Source of the DNA: CAITQP01 sp964387965
Lineage (GTDB): Bacteria > Patescibacteriota > Minisyncoccia > Phycocordibacterales > UBA9973
DNA length: 33,768 nucleotides
NCBI GenBank assembly: GCA_964387965.1
Contig: CAYLXO010000008.1
Location: forward strand, 1 to 33,768
Reading direction: 5' to 3'
Part shown: piece after piece, positions 1 to 6,972 of the stretch
How the letters are laid out: every line of letters starts with the position of its first letter
Position numbering within the stretch: position 1 is the stretch's first letter
Program-made: the position numbers and the translations under genes
Notes under the pieces: model-generated
The model's input: only the letters and a program-made list of their open reading frames with translations
Told to the model about the DNA's origin: nothing
Databases searched by the model: none

Positions 1-2
1 AC

Positions 3-1670
3 GATTTTGGTTTTTATGCAAAGATGAAAGTGCCTCTACCTACGTTTTGTCCAGAGTGTCGTCTGCAAAGACGGCTGGCTTGGCGTAATGAACGAAGTTT
101 ACATCCGCGTGAATGTGGTTTATGTAAAAAGAAAATTGTATCAATTTATAACAACGACTTAAATAAGCCTGTGTATTGTGATGTTTGCTGGTGGAGCGAT
201 AATTGGGATGCTTCTATATATGCAAAGGACTATGATTTTACTCGTCCTTTTCTCGAACAATTTTTTGAACTATATAACGCTGTCCCTGCACCTAATCTAT
301 ACACTTTTAGTTCAACAATGGTTAATTCGCCGTATTGCAATATGGCGAATAACATGAAAAATTGTTTCTTTGTTTATGATGGCACATTTGCTGAAGATGT
401 TTCTTACAGCAGTGGAGTTTTTCATTCAAAAAACTCGATGGATATCACAATGGCTCGAAAAGCTGAACTTTGTTATGAAACTGTTACTACTATCAATTGT
501 TACAAGACTATTTTTTCCCAAAATTGCGAGGATTGTGTCGATGTGGCTTGTTCTCATGGACTTCGAGGATGTAATAATTGTTTTGGCTGTGTAAACCTAC
601 ACAAGAAAAGTTACTATATTTTCAACGTGCCATATACAAAAGATGAATACGAGAAAAAAATTAAATCTCTCGCTTTGGATTCATATAAAAATGTGGTTGC
701 CATGAGAAAAAAGACTCAAGAATTTTGGAAAATGTTTCCAAAAAGATTTATGTTTGGCGTTCAAAATGTAAATATTACTGGTGATTATATGGAACACTCA
801 AAAAATGTCCGGAACTGCTTTGGGGTTGCCAATGTTGAAGATTCAAAATTTTGTTCCTTCGTATCAAACGGCCCCACCCGAACAGTTTATGATTTTACGC
901 ATTTTGGAGACAATATTGAACTTGTATATGAATGTTTACAGTGTGGTGATGGATTATCTCAATGTAAATTTGGTTGGGGCAACTGGTCTAATACAAATAA
1001 CGCGCAATACTGTATTACTGTCCCAGGTTCATCGTATATTTTTGGGTGTGTTGGAATGAAGAAGAAGAAATACTGTATCTTAAACAAAGAATACACAAAG
1101 GAAGAATACGAAGCATTGATACCAAAAATAATTGAACATATGAATACTGTGCCTTATTTAGGCAAGGAAGGAAGAATATATAAGTATGGTGAATTTTTTC
1201 CTGTGGAGCTTTCACCGTTTGGGTATAACGAGACCACTGCGCAAGAATATTTTTCTCTTACTGAAGAGACTGCAAAACAAAAGGGGTATAATTGGCGGAA
1301 TTCTCAAGAAAGAAATTACCAAATTACTAAGCAACCAGAAGAACTGCCTGATAGCATAATTGCGGTTGATGATTCAATTTTGAGTGAAGTAATTGCATGT
1401 GAACATCATGGAAAATGCGATGAGGGTTGTATGACTGCATTTAAAATTATGCCTGAAGATCTAAAATTCTACCGTCGAATGAATTTACCGCTTCCGCGCC
1501 AGTGCTCAAATTGCCGGCGCTTCAAGAGAGTAAAACAACGCAACCCACTTAAACTCTGGCATCGTAAATGCATGAATAATGGTTGCACCAATGAATTCGA
1601 GACTTCTTACTCTCCCGACCGACCTGAAATCGTATACTGCGAAAGTTGCTACCAGCAAGAAGTAGTCTAG
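3..1670 (+). CDS. Large Cys-rich zinc-ribbon protein, 5' end outside window
   Basis: Function unknown. The frame is open to the first base of the window, and residues before the first internal ATG (24) match the paralogue at 25523-27241, so the true start lies upstream; 555 residues are visible. Cys pairs typical of zinc ribbons occur at both ends: FCPECR, CGLCKK and YCDVCWW near the N-terminus; CSNCRR, CMNNGC and YCESCYQ at the C-terminus. The middle holds irregular Cys/Asn-rich repeats (CEDCVD, CNNCFGC) that could form a beta-helix-like stack. A conserved block, YCILNKEYTKEEYEAL through ELSPFGYNET, is shared with the paralogue. No signal peptide or membrane segment is visible in the part seen. 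Metal binding is inferred from the Cys pattern only. I associate this family with Parcubacteria, where it carries unreliable names. Confidence 0.85.
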   Translation, partial: DFGFYAKMKVPLPTFCPECRLQRRLAWRNERSLHPRECGLCKKKIVSIYNNDLNKPVYCDVCWWSDNWDASIYAKDYDFTRPFLEQFFELYNAVPAPNLYTFSSTMVNSPYCNMANNMKNCFFVYDGTFAEDVSYSSGVFHSKNSMDITMARKAELCYETVTTINCYKTIFSQNCEDCVDVACSHGLRGCNNCFGCVNLHKKSYYIFNVPYTKDEYEKKIKSLALDSYKNVVAMRKKTQEFWKMFPKRFMFGVQNVNITGDYMEHSKNVRNCFGVANVEDSKFCSFVSNGPTRTVYDFTHFGDNIELVYECLQCGDGLSQCKFGWGNWSNTNNAQYCITVPGSSYIFGCVGMKKKKYCILNKEYTKEEYEALIPKIIEHMNTVPYLGKEGRIYKYGEFFPVELSPFGYNETTAQEYFSLTEETAKQKGYNWRNSQERNYQITKQPEELPDSIIAVDDSILSEVIACEHHGKCDEGCMTAFKIMPEDLKFYRRMNLPLPRQCSNCRRFKRVKQRNPLKLWHRKCMNNGCTNEFETSYSPDRPEIVYCESCYQQEVV

Positions 1671-1680
1671 ATAATCGAAA

Positions 1681-1807
1681 ATGGATTCTACAAGACAGAT
1701 GCAATTCGAGGCGCGAGGCAATTTTGCGACCAAGGCGTACTTAGGCGTACGTTGCGGAAGCGAAATTGCCGAAGCAACAAAGAAGTGCGCTGTATGGTAG
1801 AATCCAT
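1681..1807. repeat. 127-bp stem-loop element before folA
   Basis: Its ends are a perfect 11-bp inverted repeat (ATGGATTCTAC at 1681-1691, GTAGAATCCAT at 1797-1807). Inside, arms 1717-1740 and 1747-1770 form an imperfect second hairpin around a 6-nt loop. No flanking target duplication or T-run is visible. The plus strand also has an open 39-codon frame (1681-1800), which I do not call a gene. The right end reaches to within 2 nt of the folA start and contains its likely -10 box. Confidence 0.5.
1798..1803 (+). promoter_or_regulatory. Possible folA -10 box (leaderless)
   Basis: TAGAAT lies 6 nt before the folA ATG. No convincing -35 box is seen at 16-18 bp. The spacing matches the -10-to-start spacing of several other genes here, which predicts transcription starting at the start codon. 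Confidence 0.4.
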
Positions 1808-1809
1808 CC

Positions 1810-2331
1810 ATGTTGATTTCAATGATTGCTGCTATAGGTAAAAATAATGAGTTGGGCAAGGACAACGACTTGCTCTGGCATATGCCTGCAGATATGAAGC
1901 ATTTTCGCGAAACTACTCGTGGACACACAGTTATCATGGGGCGCCGTACCTTTGAATCACTTCCAAACGGCCCCCTCCCAAAACGCGAGAATATCGTTAT
2001 TACACGTGACACCACCTATCACAAAGATGGCATTGTAGTGATGCATTCCCTATCCGAAGCACTTCGCTATGCAAACCTTGAACAAGGCAAACACTTCGAA
2101 GAAAAGCAGGAAGAAATAGAACTTTTTATTATAGGCGGTGGCCAACTATATACAGAAGGAATACAGTATGCACAGAAGCTTTACATCACTCGTATTGATG
2201 ACGCACCTATGGCTGACACATACTTCCCTGTCATTGGTCCTGAATGGAAAGAAACTTCTCGTGAAGAACATCCAGCCGATGCCGAAAATCCTCATGCATA
2301 CACATTCCTCACCTACACAAAAACCGCCTAA
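1810..2331 (+). CDS. folA: Dihydrofolate reductase
   Basis: Reduces dihydrofolate to tetrahydrofolate with NADPH in the cytoplasm; needed wherever thymidylate synthase makes dTMP. The 173-residue protein has the family's usual length. Visible motifs: N-terminal ISMIAAIGKNNELGKDNDLL, the substrate-binding WHMPADMKHFR with the acidic residue near position 28, the cofactor-binding VIMGRRTFESLP, and IIGGGQLYTEGI near residue 115. The neighbours are a convergent dCMP deaminase and a MazG-like pyrophosphatase, so the locus concerns deoxynucleotide supply. No Shine-Dalgarno is seen; a -10-like box 6 nt upstream suggests a leaderless message. The stop codon lies inside the terminator hairpin. Confidence 0.96.
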   Translation: MLISMIAAIGKNNELGKDNDLLWHMPADMKHFRETTRGHTVIMGRRTFESLPNGPLPKRENIVITRDTTYHKDGIVVMHSLSEALRYANLEQGKHFEEKQEEIELFIIGGGQLYTEGIQYAQKLYITRIDDAPMADTYFPVIGPEWKETSREEHPADAENPHAYTFLTYTKTA

Positions 2332-2343
2332 GGCGGTTTTTGT
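2319..2343. terminator. Bidirectional terminator between folA and the MazG-like gene
   Basis: AAAACCGCC, a 3-nt loop, and GGCGGTTTTT. The stem has A-runs on one side and T-runs on the other, so it can stop both convergent transcripts. It overlaps the folA stop codon. Confidence 0.85.
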
Positions 2344-2344
2344 T

Positions 2345-2677
2345 TTACGGGTCGGTATCTGTTTTCACTCGTATGAAAATATCTTTTCCATCAGGAGATT
2401 TTGTTTTTTTATACACTCGTTTTTTATTTTTTTCTATTTTATTTACAAGCTCAGACTCCAAATCATATCCTAGCTGTTCACATAGTCCGAGCAAAAATAT
2501 TGCCACATCCGCAAACTCTTCAGCAACTCCTTCTTCCCCTTTGTTGTATTTTGAAAATGCTTCTGAGAGCTCCTCGTGTGCGCGACAAAACTCAAGCGCC
2601 ATGTCGCTTGTGTTAAAACCTTTTTCAATTTTGTTTCGGATAACTTCTTTTTGAAGTTCTTTTAAATCTACAGCCAT
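2345..2677 (-). CDS. MazG-like nucleoside triphosphate pyrophosphohydrolase
   Basis: A small all-alpha NTP pyrophosphatase (110 aa) of the MazG/dUTPase-like superfamily, expected to hydrolyse (d)NTPs to (d)NMP and pyrophosphate using Mg2+. The metal-binding pattern is visible: EELSEAF (E35, E36, E39) followed by EEFADVAIF (E53, E54, D57). The Lys-rich tail after residue 80 is not part of the domain. The start is 1 nt from the dCMP deaminase stop, so it is translated from the same operon, and together they suggest control of the dUTP/dCTP pools. The actual substrate cannot be read from sequence. Confidence 0.8.
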   Translation of the reverse strand: MAVDLKELQKEVIRNKIEKGFNTSDMALEFCRAHEELSEAFSKYNKGEEGVAEEFADVAIFLLGLCEQLGYDLESELVNKIEKNKKRVYKKTKSPDGKDIFIRVKTDTDP

Positions 2678-2678
2678 A

Positions 2679-3170
2679 TTATTGATCTTTATACTGTGTA
2701 ACTTCAGGGTTGATGATGACTAGTTCAACACCTGCTTGTTTAAATATTTCTTTTGTTCTTTCGCTTTTGTGATAATCCTTTGCTGCAACAAATCGTTTGA
2801 TACCTGCATTCACGACAACCTTTGCACAGGCATAGCAAGCTACCATTGTTGAATACATTGTTGCACCATCTACAGATACTCCGAATCGTGCGGCATTCGC
2901 AATGGCGTTTGTCTCAGAATGAGTCGTACGAATACAGTGCCGTGACGTTGTGCCATCTTCATTCGTAACTGTATGCATTTCGTGCCCAACTTCATCACAA
3001 TGAGGAAGTCCGACTGGACTCCCTGCATACCCTGTTGCAAGCATTCGTTTGTCTTTAACGATTACAATTCCTGCGTGACCTCGGTCACATGTACCTCGAG
3101 TACCAACAAGCTTTGCCATTTCCAAGAAATATTCGTCCCAAGATGGCCTTTTGTGTGAGTTTTCTGACAT
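2679..3170 (-). CDS. dCMP deaminase family protein
   Basis: Zinc-dependent deaminase (163 aa) expected to convert dCMP to dUMP, feeding thymidylate synthesis. The catalytic H84-x-E86 sits in THSETNAIA, and zinc cysteines C112 and C115 in VACYACAK. Early residues (GTCDRGHAG, ATGYAGSPVG, CDEVGHEMH) match the dCMP deaminase/ComEB type, including extra Cys/His that often hold a second zinc. Most of the family has Pro before the first zinc Cys; here residue 111 is Ala. It is the third gene of a tight operon (transporter, CofE-like, this gene, MazG-like) and converges on folA, which acts in the same pathway. Confidence 0.9.
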   Translation of the reverse strand: MSENSHKRPSWDEYFLEMAKLVGTRGTCDRGHAGIVIVKDKRMLATGYAGSPVGLPHCDEVGHEMHTVTNEDGTTSRHCIRTTHSETNAIANAARFGVSVDGATMYSTMVACYACAKVVVNAGIKRFVAAKDYHKSERTKEIFKQAGVELVIINPEVTQYKDQ

Positions 3171-3191
3171 AGGGCTAGTATATAGTATTGA

Positions 3192-4060
3192 TTATTTACG
3201 ACCAAATTTTTGTGAAAAAAATGGTCCATACATATCATCTTTTGGATCTATGTATAATTCACCTTTTTTGACCTTGTTTACAAAGGTTATTGGGGCATCT
3301 GTTATAAGAGCGAGTGGCTTACATTCATTCCCCTCGCCCATCAAAAGCACGGCGCTCGTGGCAANNNNNNNNNNNNNNNNNNNNNNNNNNNNNNNNNNNN
3401 NNNNNNNNNNNNNNNNNNNNNNNNNNNNNNNNNNNNNNNNNNNNNNNNNNNNNNNNNNNNNNNNGCGAGTGGCTTACATTCATTCCCCTCGCCCATCAAA
3501 AGCACGGCGCTCGTGGCAAGCCCGTCTGCGATATCCGTCTGAGTCATTTTAAGCTTACGTCCAAAAATATCTGGTGTGCCTCGATAATCGTATATTCCTT
3601 TAAAGCCTGCATAACCAAGAGCCACCCCTACGACTCCAGCACGAAACGGTAATATTCGTGAGTCAGTTATCAATACACCGAGTTTTTTCACTCCATAATG
3701 CTTCATCAAATTTCTACGGATAGAATCTGCTGCTGTATATGAATCTTTTGGCAAAAGAATAATTTTGTTCTCGCCACGTGCGTTTGATTCATCCACTCCG
3801 GCGTTTGCAATAAGCGTTCCTTCTTTGAGAGTAAGCCACACATATTTTGTTTTTAGTGCATACTCTGACTCACTTTTTATAAGCGTGTCCTTTTCTTTTT
3901 CATTTTTTGCAATCGCTGTACGTCCTTCAGAAAGTGCGACAATTTTTGAAGTAATAACTACCACACTTCCCTCTTTTATATTTTTGATATAACGAGTAAT
4001 AAACGAAATTAAATTTTCGTTTTCTTGAAATATTTTTGTTTTGATTGCTCTTACGTGCAT
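3192..4060 (-). CDS. CofE-like (F420-0:gamma-glutamyl ligase family) protein, interrupted by an assembly gap
   Basis: Family members of CofE add glutamate to coenzyme F420; the substrate here is unknown, since F420 synthesis is not expected in this kind of genome. Signature stretches: VVVITSKIVALSEGR, NAGVDESNARGENK, VLITDSRILPFRAGVVGVAL and DYRGTPDIFGRKL. The frame is broken only by 100 Ns flanked by an exact 55-bp duplication (3310-3364, 3465-3519). Removing 155 bp gives 714 bp, a clean 237-aa protein ending in GPFFSQKFGRK, which is a normal length. The start at 4060 lies 2 nt after the upstream transporter stop; a longer upstream frame would overlap that gene and has no family similarity. 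Confidence 0.85.
3310..3519. other. Scaffold gap (100 N) flanked by a 55-bp exact duplication
   Basis: Bases 3310-3364 and 3465-3519 are identical, with Ns at 3365-3464 between them. Collapsing one copy plus the Ns restores the reading frame across the junction. This is an unmerged contig overlap, not a tandem repeat. Confidence 0.95.
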
Positions 4061-4062
4061 TG

Positions 4063-4719
4063 CTAAGGAATAGTTTCTATCTTTGGTTTGCCTTTCAAGA
4101 TTTTGATACCAAGATATGAGAGCGGTGTGTACGCAAATCCCATCGCTACCTTGTAGAGCCACCATGGAATAATCATGAGGATAAGCTTGTTTGTCGGGTA
4201 AACACCAGCAAAAGCTACAACCATGAAGATTACCGTATCCCAAAATTGTGACCAGATATTTGATAGATTTGAACGAAGCCAAAAATACTTGTTGCCTTGT
4301 TTTGCTTTAAAGAAAAAGAATGCGATAACATCCTGATATTCTCCGATAAGAAACGCGAGAACAGAAGCAATAGAAATACGCATTGAAACTGAAAAAAGTG
4401 TGTTATATGCATCGTGTGCCCACATTGAAGCTTGCGCCCACGGCATAAGGTAAGAGATGAGATTGAAAACAAGAAAAGCCACAACAGACAAAAACCCGGC
4501 GAATACAAACAGTTTTGCGACTTTCTTACCGTACACTTCTCCGATAATATCGGTCATGAGAAAGACAAATGGGAAATAAAAGACTGATACAGACAAATGC
4601 GTCCCAAACAAAAATGGCATTGTTTTAATCCCAATAGTATTCGCGGCAAAAAGTGCAGTCAGATACAACACGAGACACACTATTATTTTTTTCTGATCGC
4701 TACTTGATATGTTTTCCAT
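4063..4719 (-). CDS. Queuosine-precursor-type transporter (YhhQ/QueT family, VUT)
   Basis: Integral membrane protein of 218 aa with about six hydrophobic segments, belonging to the YhhQ/VUT (DUF165) family. Characterised members import queuosine precursors such as preQ0/preQ1 for tRNA modification. Family-typical features: FPFVFLMTDIIGEVYGKK near residue 50, MRISIASVLAFLIGEYQD near 110, and WSQFWDTVIFMVVAFAGV near 157. A second family member sits at 29167-29838. It is the first gene of the operon leading into the CofE-like gene and follows the rplK terminator. No queuosine biosynthesis gene is visible in the window, so the substrate is inference. Confidence 0.82.
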   Translation of the reverse strand: MENISSSDQKKIIVCLVLYLTALFAANTIGIKTMPFLFGTHLSVSVFYFPFVFLMTDIIGEVYGKKVAKLFVFAGFLSVVAFLVFNLISYLMPWAQASMWAHDAYNTLFSVSMRISIASVLAFLIGEYQDVIAFFFFKAKQGNKYFWLRSNLSNIWSQFWDTVIFMVVAFAGVYPTNKLILMIIPWWLYKVAMGFAYTPLSYLGIKILKGKPKIETIP

Positions 4720-4742
4720 ATGTTTTATTTAGTTAAATGTAC

Positions 4743-4769
4743 AAAAAACCGCCAGTGGCGGTTTTTTGT
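4743..4769 (-). terminator. rplK terminator
   Basis: On the minus strand, AAAAAACCGCC, a short loop and GGCGGTTTTTTG lie directly behind the rplK stop. The stem is symmetrical enough to work on both strands. Confidence 0.85.
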
Positions 4770-4774
4770 TGTGA

Positions 4775-5200
4775 TTATCCTTTGATTTCGATTCCTGCCT
4801 GTCGAGCACTTCCAGCAACAATTTTCATTGCGCCTTCGATGTCTTTAGCATTGAGATCAGGCATTTTCTTTTCTGCAATCTCTTTAAGCTGTGCTTTTGT
4901 GATTGAGCCTGCACGTGAAGTGTTTGGCTTTCCTGAACCTTTTTCGATTCCAGCTGCTTTAAAGAGAAGTCCTGCTACTGGTGGAGTCTTAACTACGAAA
5001 TCGTAGCTACGGTCGTCGTATACTGAGATAACTACACCGACAGTATCACCAATCATCTTCTGAGTTGCTGCGTTAAACTTTGTAACGAAGTCTCCGATGT
5101 TAACTCCTGCCTGACCGAGTGCTGGTCCAAGCGGTGGAGCTGGAGTAGCTTTACCAGCTGGGATTTGAACTTTTACTTTTTTGTTGATTTTCTTTGCCAT
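4775..5200 (-). CDS. rplK: 50S ribosomal protein uL11
   Basis: Binds the GTPase-associated region of 23S rRNA. At 141 aa it has the usual length. Typical stretches: VQIPAGKATPAPPLGPALGQ, GVNIGDFVTKFNAAT, the linker FVVKTPPVAGLL, and the C-terminal rRNA-binding segment GSITKAQLKEIAEKKM. It follows nusG as in most bacteria but has its own strong promoter (5237-5265). The customary next gene, rplA (uL1), is absent; a terminator follows at once. No Shine-Dalgarno is seen. Confidence 0.98.
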   Translation of the reverse strand: MAKKINKKVKVQIPAGKATPAPPLGPALGQAGVNIGDFVTKFNAATQKMIGDTVGVVISVYDDRSYDFVVKTPPVAGLLFKAAGIEKGSGKPNTSRAGSITKAQLKEIAEKKMPDLNAKDIEGAMKIVAGSARQAGIEIKG

Positions 5201-5236
5201 AATGGTTACTTGTGAAGCGAAAGCGTAACGGGCCTT

Positions 5237-5265
5237 ATACTACTTGGTTTTTCGGGCCCTGTCAA
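5237..5265 (-). promoter_or_regulatory. Promoter of rplK
   Basis: Minus strand TTGACA (5260-5265), a 17-bp spacer, and TAGTAT (5237-5242). It lies between nusG and rplK and predicts a leader of about 30 nt. GGGCC/GGCCC arms flank the -10 region. Confidence 0.75.
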
Positions 5266-5814
5266 TTACATCTTTTTGACCTGTAAGAAGTCGAGTTCGA
5301 CTGGTGTTTCGCGACCGAACATTGATACAAGAACGCGAACCTTTCCTCGAGAATGATCAACATCAGATACCTTACCTTCAAGATCCTTAAATGGACCGTC
5401 AGCAATAGTGATGAGGTCTCCAACTGAAAGATCGATAGCATGTTTTGTGTTTGTAGTGTTGTCCATTGTCTTGAAGAGCGCATCTACTTCACTCTTATCA
5501 AGTGGCACTGGGTTTACTCCTGCTCCAACGAATCCGGTAACACGTGGGGTGTTTCGAACTACGTACCATGAATCGTCAGTAACGATCATGTCTACGAGTA
5601 CATATCCAGGGTACACCTTTTCTTCTGCTTCAACGCGCTTTCCTGCCTTGATCTTGATTTTCTTTTCCATTGGAACAATCACGTTGAAAATACGATCTTG
5701 CATTCCGAGTGATTCGATACGTTGCTTAAGATTACGAGCAACTGCATTTTCGTACCCTGCGTATGTGTGGATAGCGTACCAATTACGCTCTGCCATTACT
5801 TCTTGTTTTGCCAT
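5266..5814 (-). CDS. nusG: Transcription termination/antitermination factor NusG
   Basis: Binds RNA polymerase and couples transcription to Rho or ribosomes. The 182-aa protein has the NGN domain (residues 11 to about 115: RNWYAIHTYAGYENAVARNL, YPGYVLVDM, VRNTPRVTGFVG) and a KOW domain near residue 130 (GDLITIADGPFKDLEGKV). Order and spacing with secE upstream and rplK downstream are classical. The start at 5814 gives the usual NGN beginning preceded by about ten residues; the ATG eight codons in could also serve. Confidence 0.97.
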   Translation of the reverse strand: MAKQEVMAERNWYAIHTYAGYENAVARNLKQRIESLGMQDRIFNVIVPMEKKIKIKAGKRVEAEEKVYPGYVLVDMIVTDDSWYVVRNTPRVTGFVGAGVNPVPLDKSEVDALFKTMDNTTNTKHAIDLSVGDLITIADGPFKDLEGKVSDVDHSRGKVRVLVSMFGRETPVELDFLQVKKM

Positions 5815-5842
5815 AGCTTTTAAAAATTAAAATCTAATAAAA

Positions 5843-6025
5843 TTAAAAGCCCAAAATTTTTCCAAGACCGATCTGGAAGAGGCTATCGAGACCACCCAAG
5901 AAATACGCAACGATAACTGAAATAACGATAACTGAAATAGTATACGCAATAGCCTGTTTTCGAGTTGGCCAGTTTACGTGCTTGAATTCTGCACGAGTTT
6001 CTTTGATGTATGCTGTGATTCCCAT
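5843..6025 (-). CDS. secE: Preprotein translocase subunit SecE
   Basis: Small single-span subunit of the SecYEG channel in the cytoplasmic membrane. The 60-aa protein shows the amphipathic signature EFKHVNWPTRKQAIAYT followed by one transmembrane helix (VIVISVIVAYFLGGLD). It is the first gene of secE-nusG, transcribed from the promoter at 6078-6106 through a leader that carries a terminator-like hairpin. Confidence 0.96.
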   Translation of the reverse strand: MGITAYIKETRAEFKHVNWPTRKQAIAYTISVIVISVIVAYFLGGLDSLFQIGLGKILGF

Positions 6026-6048
6026 ATAAATACTCTTTTAGCTATATT

Positions 6049-6065
6049 AAAAAGCCCTCGCGGGC
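6049..6065 (-). promoter_or_regulatory. Terminator-like hairpin in the secE leader
   Basis: Minus strand GCCC-GCGA-GGGC followed by TTTTTAA, between the predicted transcription start and secE. A four-pair stem closed by a GNRA-type loop and followed by a T-run would act as an attenuator or weak terminator. Confidence 0.45.
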
Positions 6066-6077
6066 CTGTGTACTTTT

Positions 6078-6106
6078 ATATTACTAGAACTTGTGTGGAA
6101 TGTCAA
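6078..6106 (-). promoter_or_regulatory. Promoter of secE-nusG
   Basis: Minus strand TTGACA (6101-6106), a 17-bp spacer and TAATAT (6078-6083). The predicted start near 6071 leaves a leader of about 45 nt. Confidence 0.8.
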
Positions 6107-6137
6107 AGCCGGGCGCCCGTATCGGGCGCCCGGCTTT
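6105..6137. terminator. Perfect GC-rich hairpin after the SIMPL gene
   Basis: A 15-bp perfect stem (AAAGCCGGGCGCCCG and its complement) around a TAT loop. It ends the SIMPL/FKBP transcript; the T-run is only three bases, and the stem abuts the secE -35 box. Confidence 0.75.
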
Positions 6138-6150
6138 CGTATGCACTTTT

Positions 6151-6963
6151 TTATCGAATTTCGTACGTAATCGTTACGTTTGAAGTGTACTTATTTTGCC
6201 CTACAGGCATTTGAGTACTTGCGTCTTCAGCAACACCGCCTCCATAGCCTAAACTACTTTTAGCATACATTGGTGCTGGATATGCTCCCCCACCTTCACT
6301 AAATCGGACAATGCGTACAAGGTGGACCCCAAGATCTTTGGCCAAAATTTCAGCCTTTGCCTTCGCGTCATCTATCGCATTCTTACGAGCCTCCGCTTTA
6401 ATTGCATCTTCGTCATCAATAGAAAAATCTGGACCTGAAATTGATGTGACGCCAAGAGCCCCGATGCCGTCAGTAATCTTACCTACATCATCTGTGTTAC
6501 GAATTTTTACTGAAAGTGTTTGAGAAACTGAATACCCCACGATTTTTGGCTGTACGTCACGTGGACAATCAGATGTATAACATGGAGCTGGGTAACTATA
6601 TTCTGGGTTTGCTGAATAATTAAACGTTTTTATATCTTTTTCAGCTACACCTGACTGTTTAAGAAAATCAACAATTGCTCCAATTTTTTCTGCAACTGGA
6701 ACTTGAGCATCATGTACATTCTTTCCCTTCTGCTCGACAGTGATATTCTCCATTGCGACATCTGCAATAGCAAACGCGTCTCCTGTACCGTTTACATCGA
6801 TTGTGCGAGTATCTGACAAACTTCCTTTAATTGCCCCAAATGTCTTCATCTCGTTGATTGTCTTCATTCCAAAGAATGCAGCAAGACACATCCCTACGAG
6901 AAGCGCTACATTTTTTGCAGCAATCTTGTCTTTTTCAGTTTGAAAAATTGAAAATATACTCAT
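6151..6963 (-). CDS. SIMPL domain (DUF541) protein with N-terminal membrane anchor
   Basis: A 270-aa protein with one hydrophobic segment near residues 17-35 (NVALLVGMCLAAFFGM), so probably anchored and facing outward. The SIMPL/DUF541 domain follows: TIDVNGTGDAFAIADVA, KNFNYSA-type region near 115, YSVSQTLSVKIRNTDDVGKI near 160, and AIDDAKAKAEILAKDLGV near 205. Family members are linked to oxidative or envelope stress, with unknown biochemistry. Two Cys (PCYTSDCP) near residue 128 could form a disulfide, which would fit the VKOR encoded nearby. It follows the FKBP gene by 9 nt, likely one operon. Confidence 0.85.
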   Translation of the reverse strand: MSIFSIFQTEKDKIAAKNVALLVGMCLAAFFGMKTINEMKTFGAIKGSLSDTRTIDVNGTGDAFAIADVAMENITVEQKGKNVHDAQVPVAEKIGAIVDFLKQSGVAEKDIKTFNYSANPEYSYPAPCYTSDCPRDVQPKIVGYSVSQTLSVKIRNTDDVGKITDGIGALGVTSISGPDFSIDDEDAIKAEARKNAIDDAKAKAEILAKDLGVHLVRIVRFSEGGGAYPAPMYAKSSLGYGGGVAEDASTQMPVGQNKYTSNVTITYEIR

Positions 6964-6972
6964 ATATACAAG

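Noticed and set aside
1681..1800. 39-codon frame inside the stem-loop element before folA
   Set aside because: Its sequence is dictated by inverted repeats and no promoter or ribosome site is seen; kept as a repeat, not a gene.
3310..3519. 55-bp direct repeats as a biological duplication or phage attachment sites
   Set aside because: Both pairs flank exactly 100 Ns and have identical length at unrelated sites, which fits unmerged contig ends.
2345..4060. Operon as a phage or mobile nucleotide-metabolism cassette
   Set aside because: dCMP deaminase and MazG genes occur in phages, but no phage structural, integrase or replication gene is near and base composition does not change.
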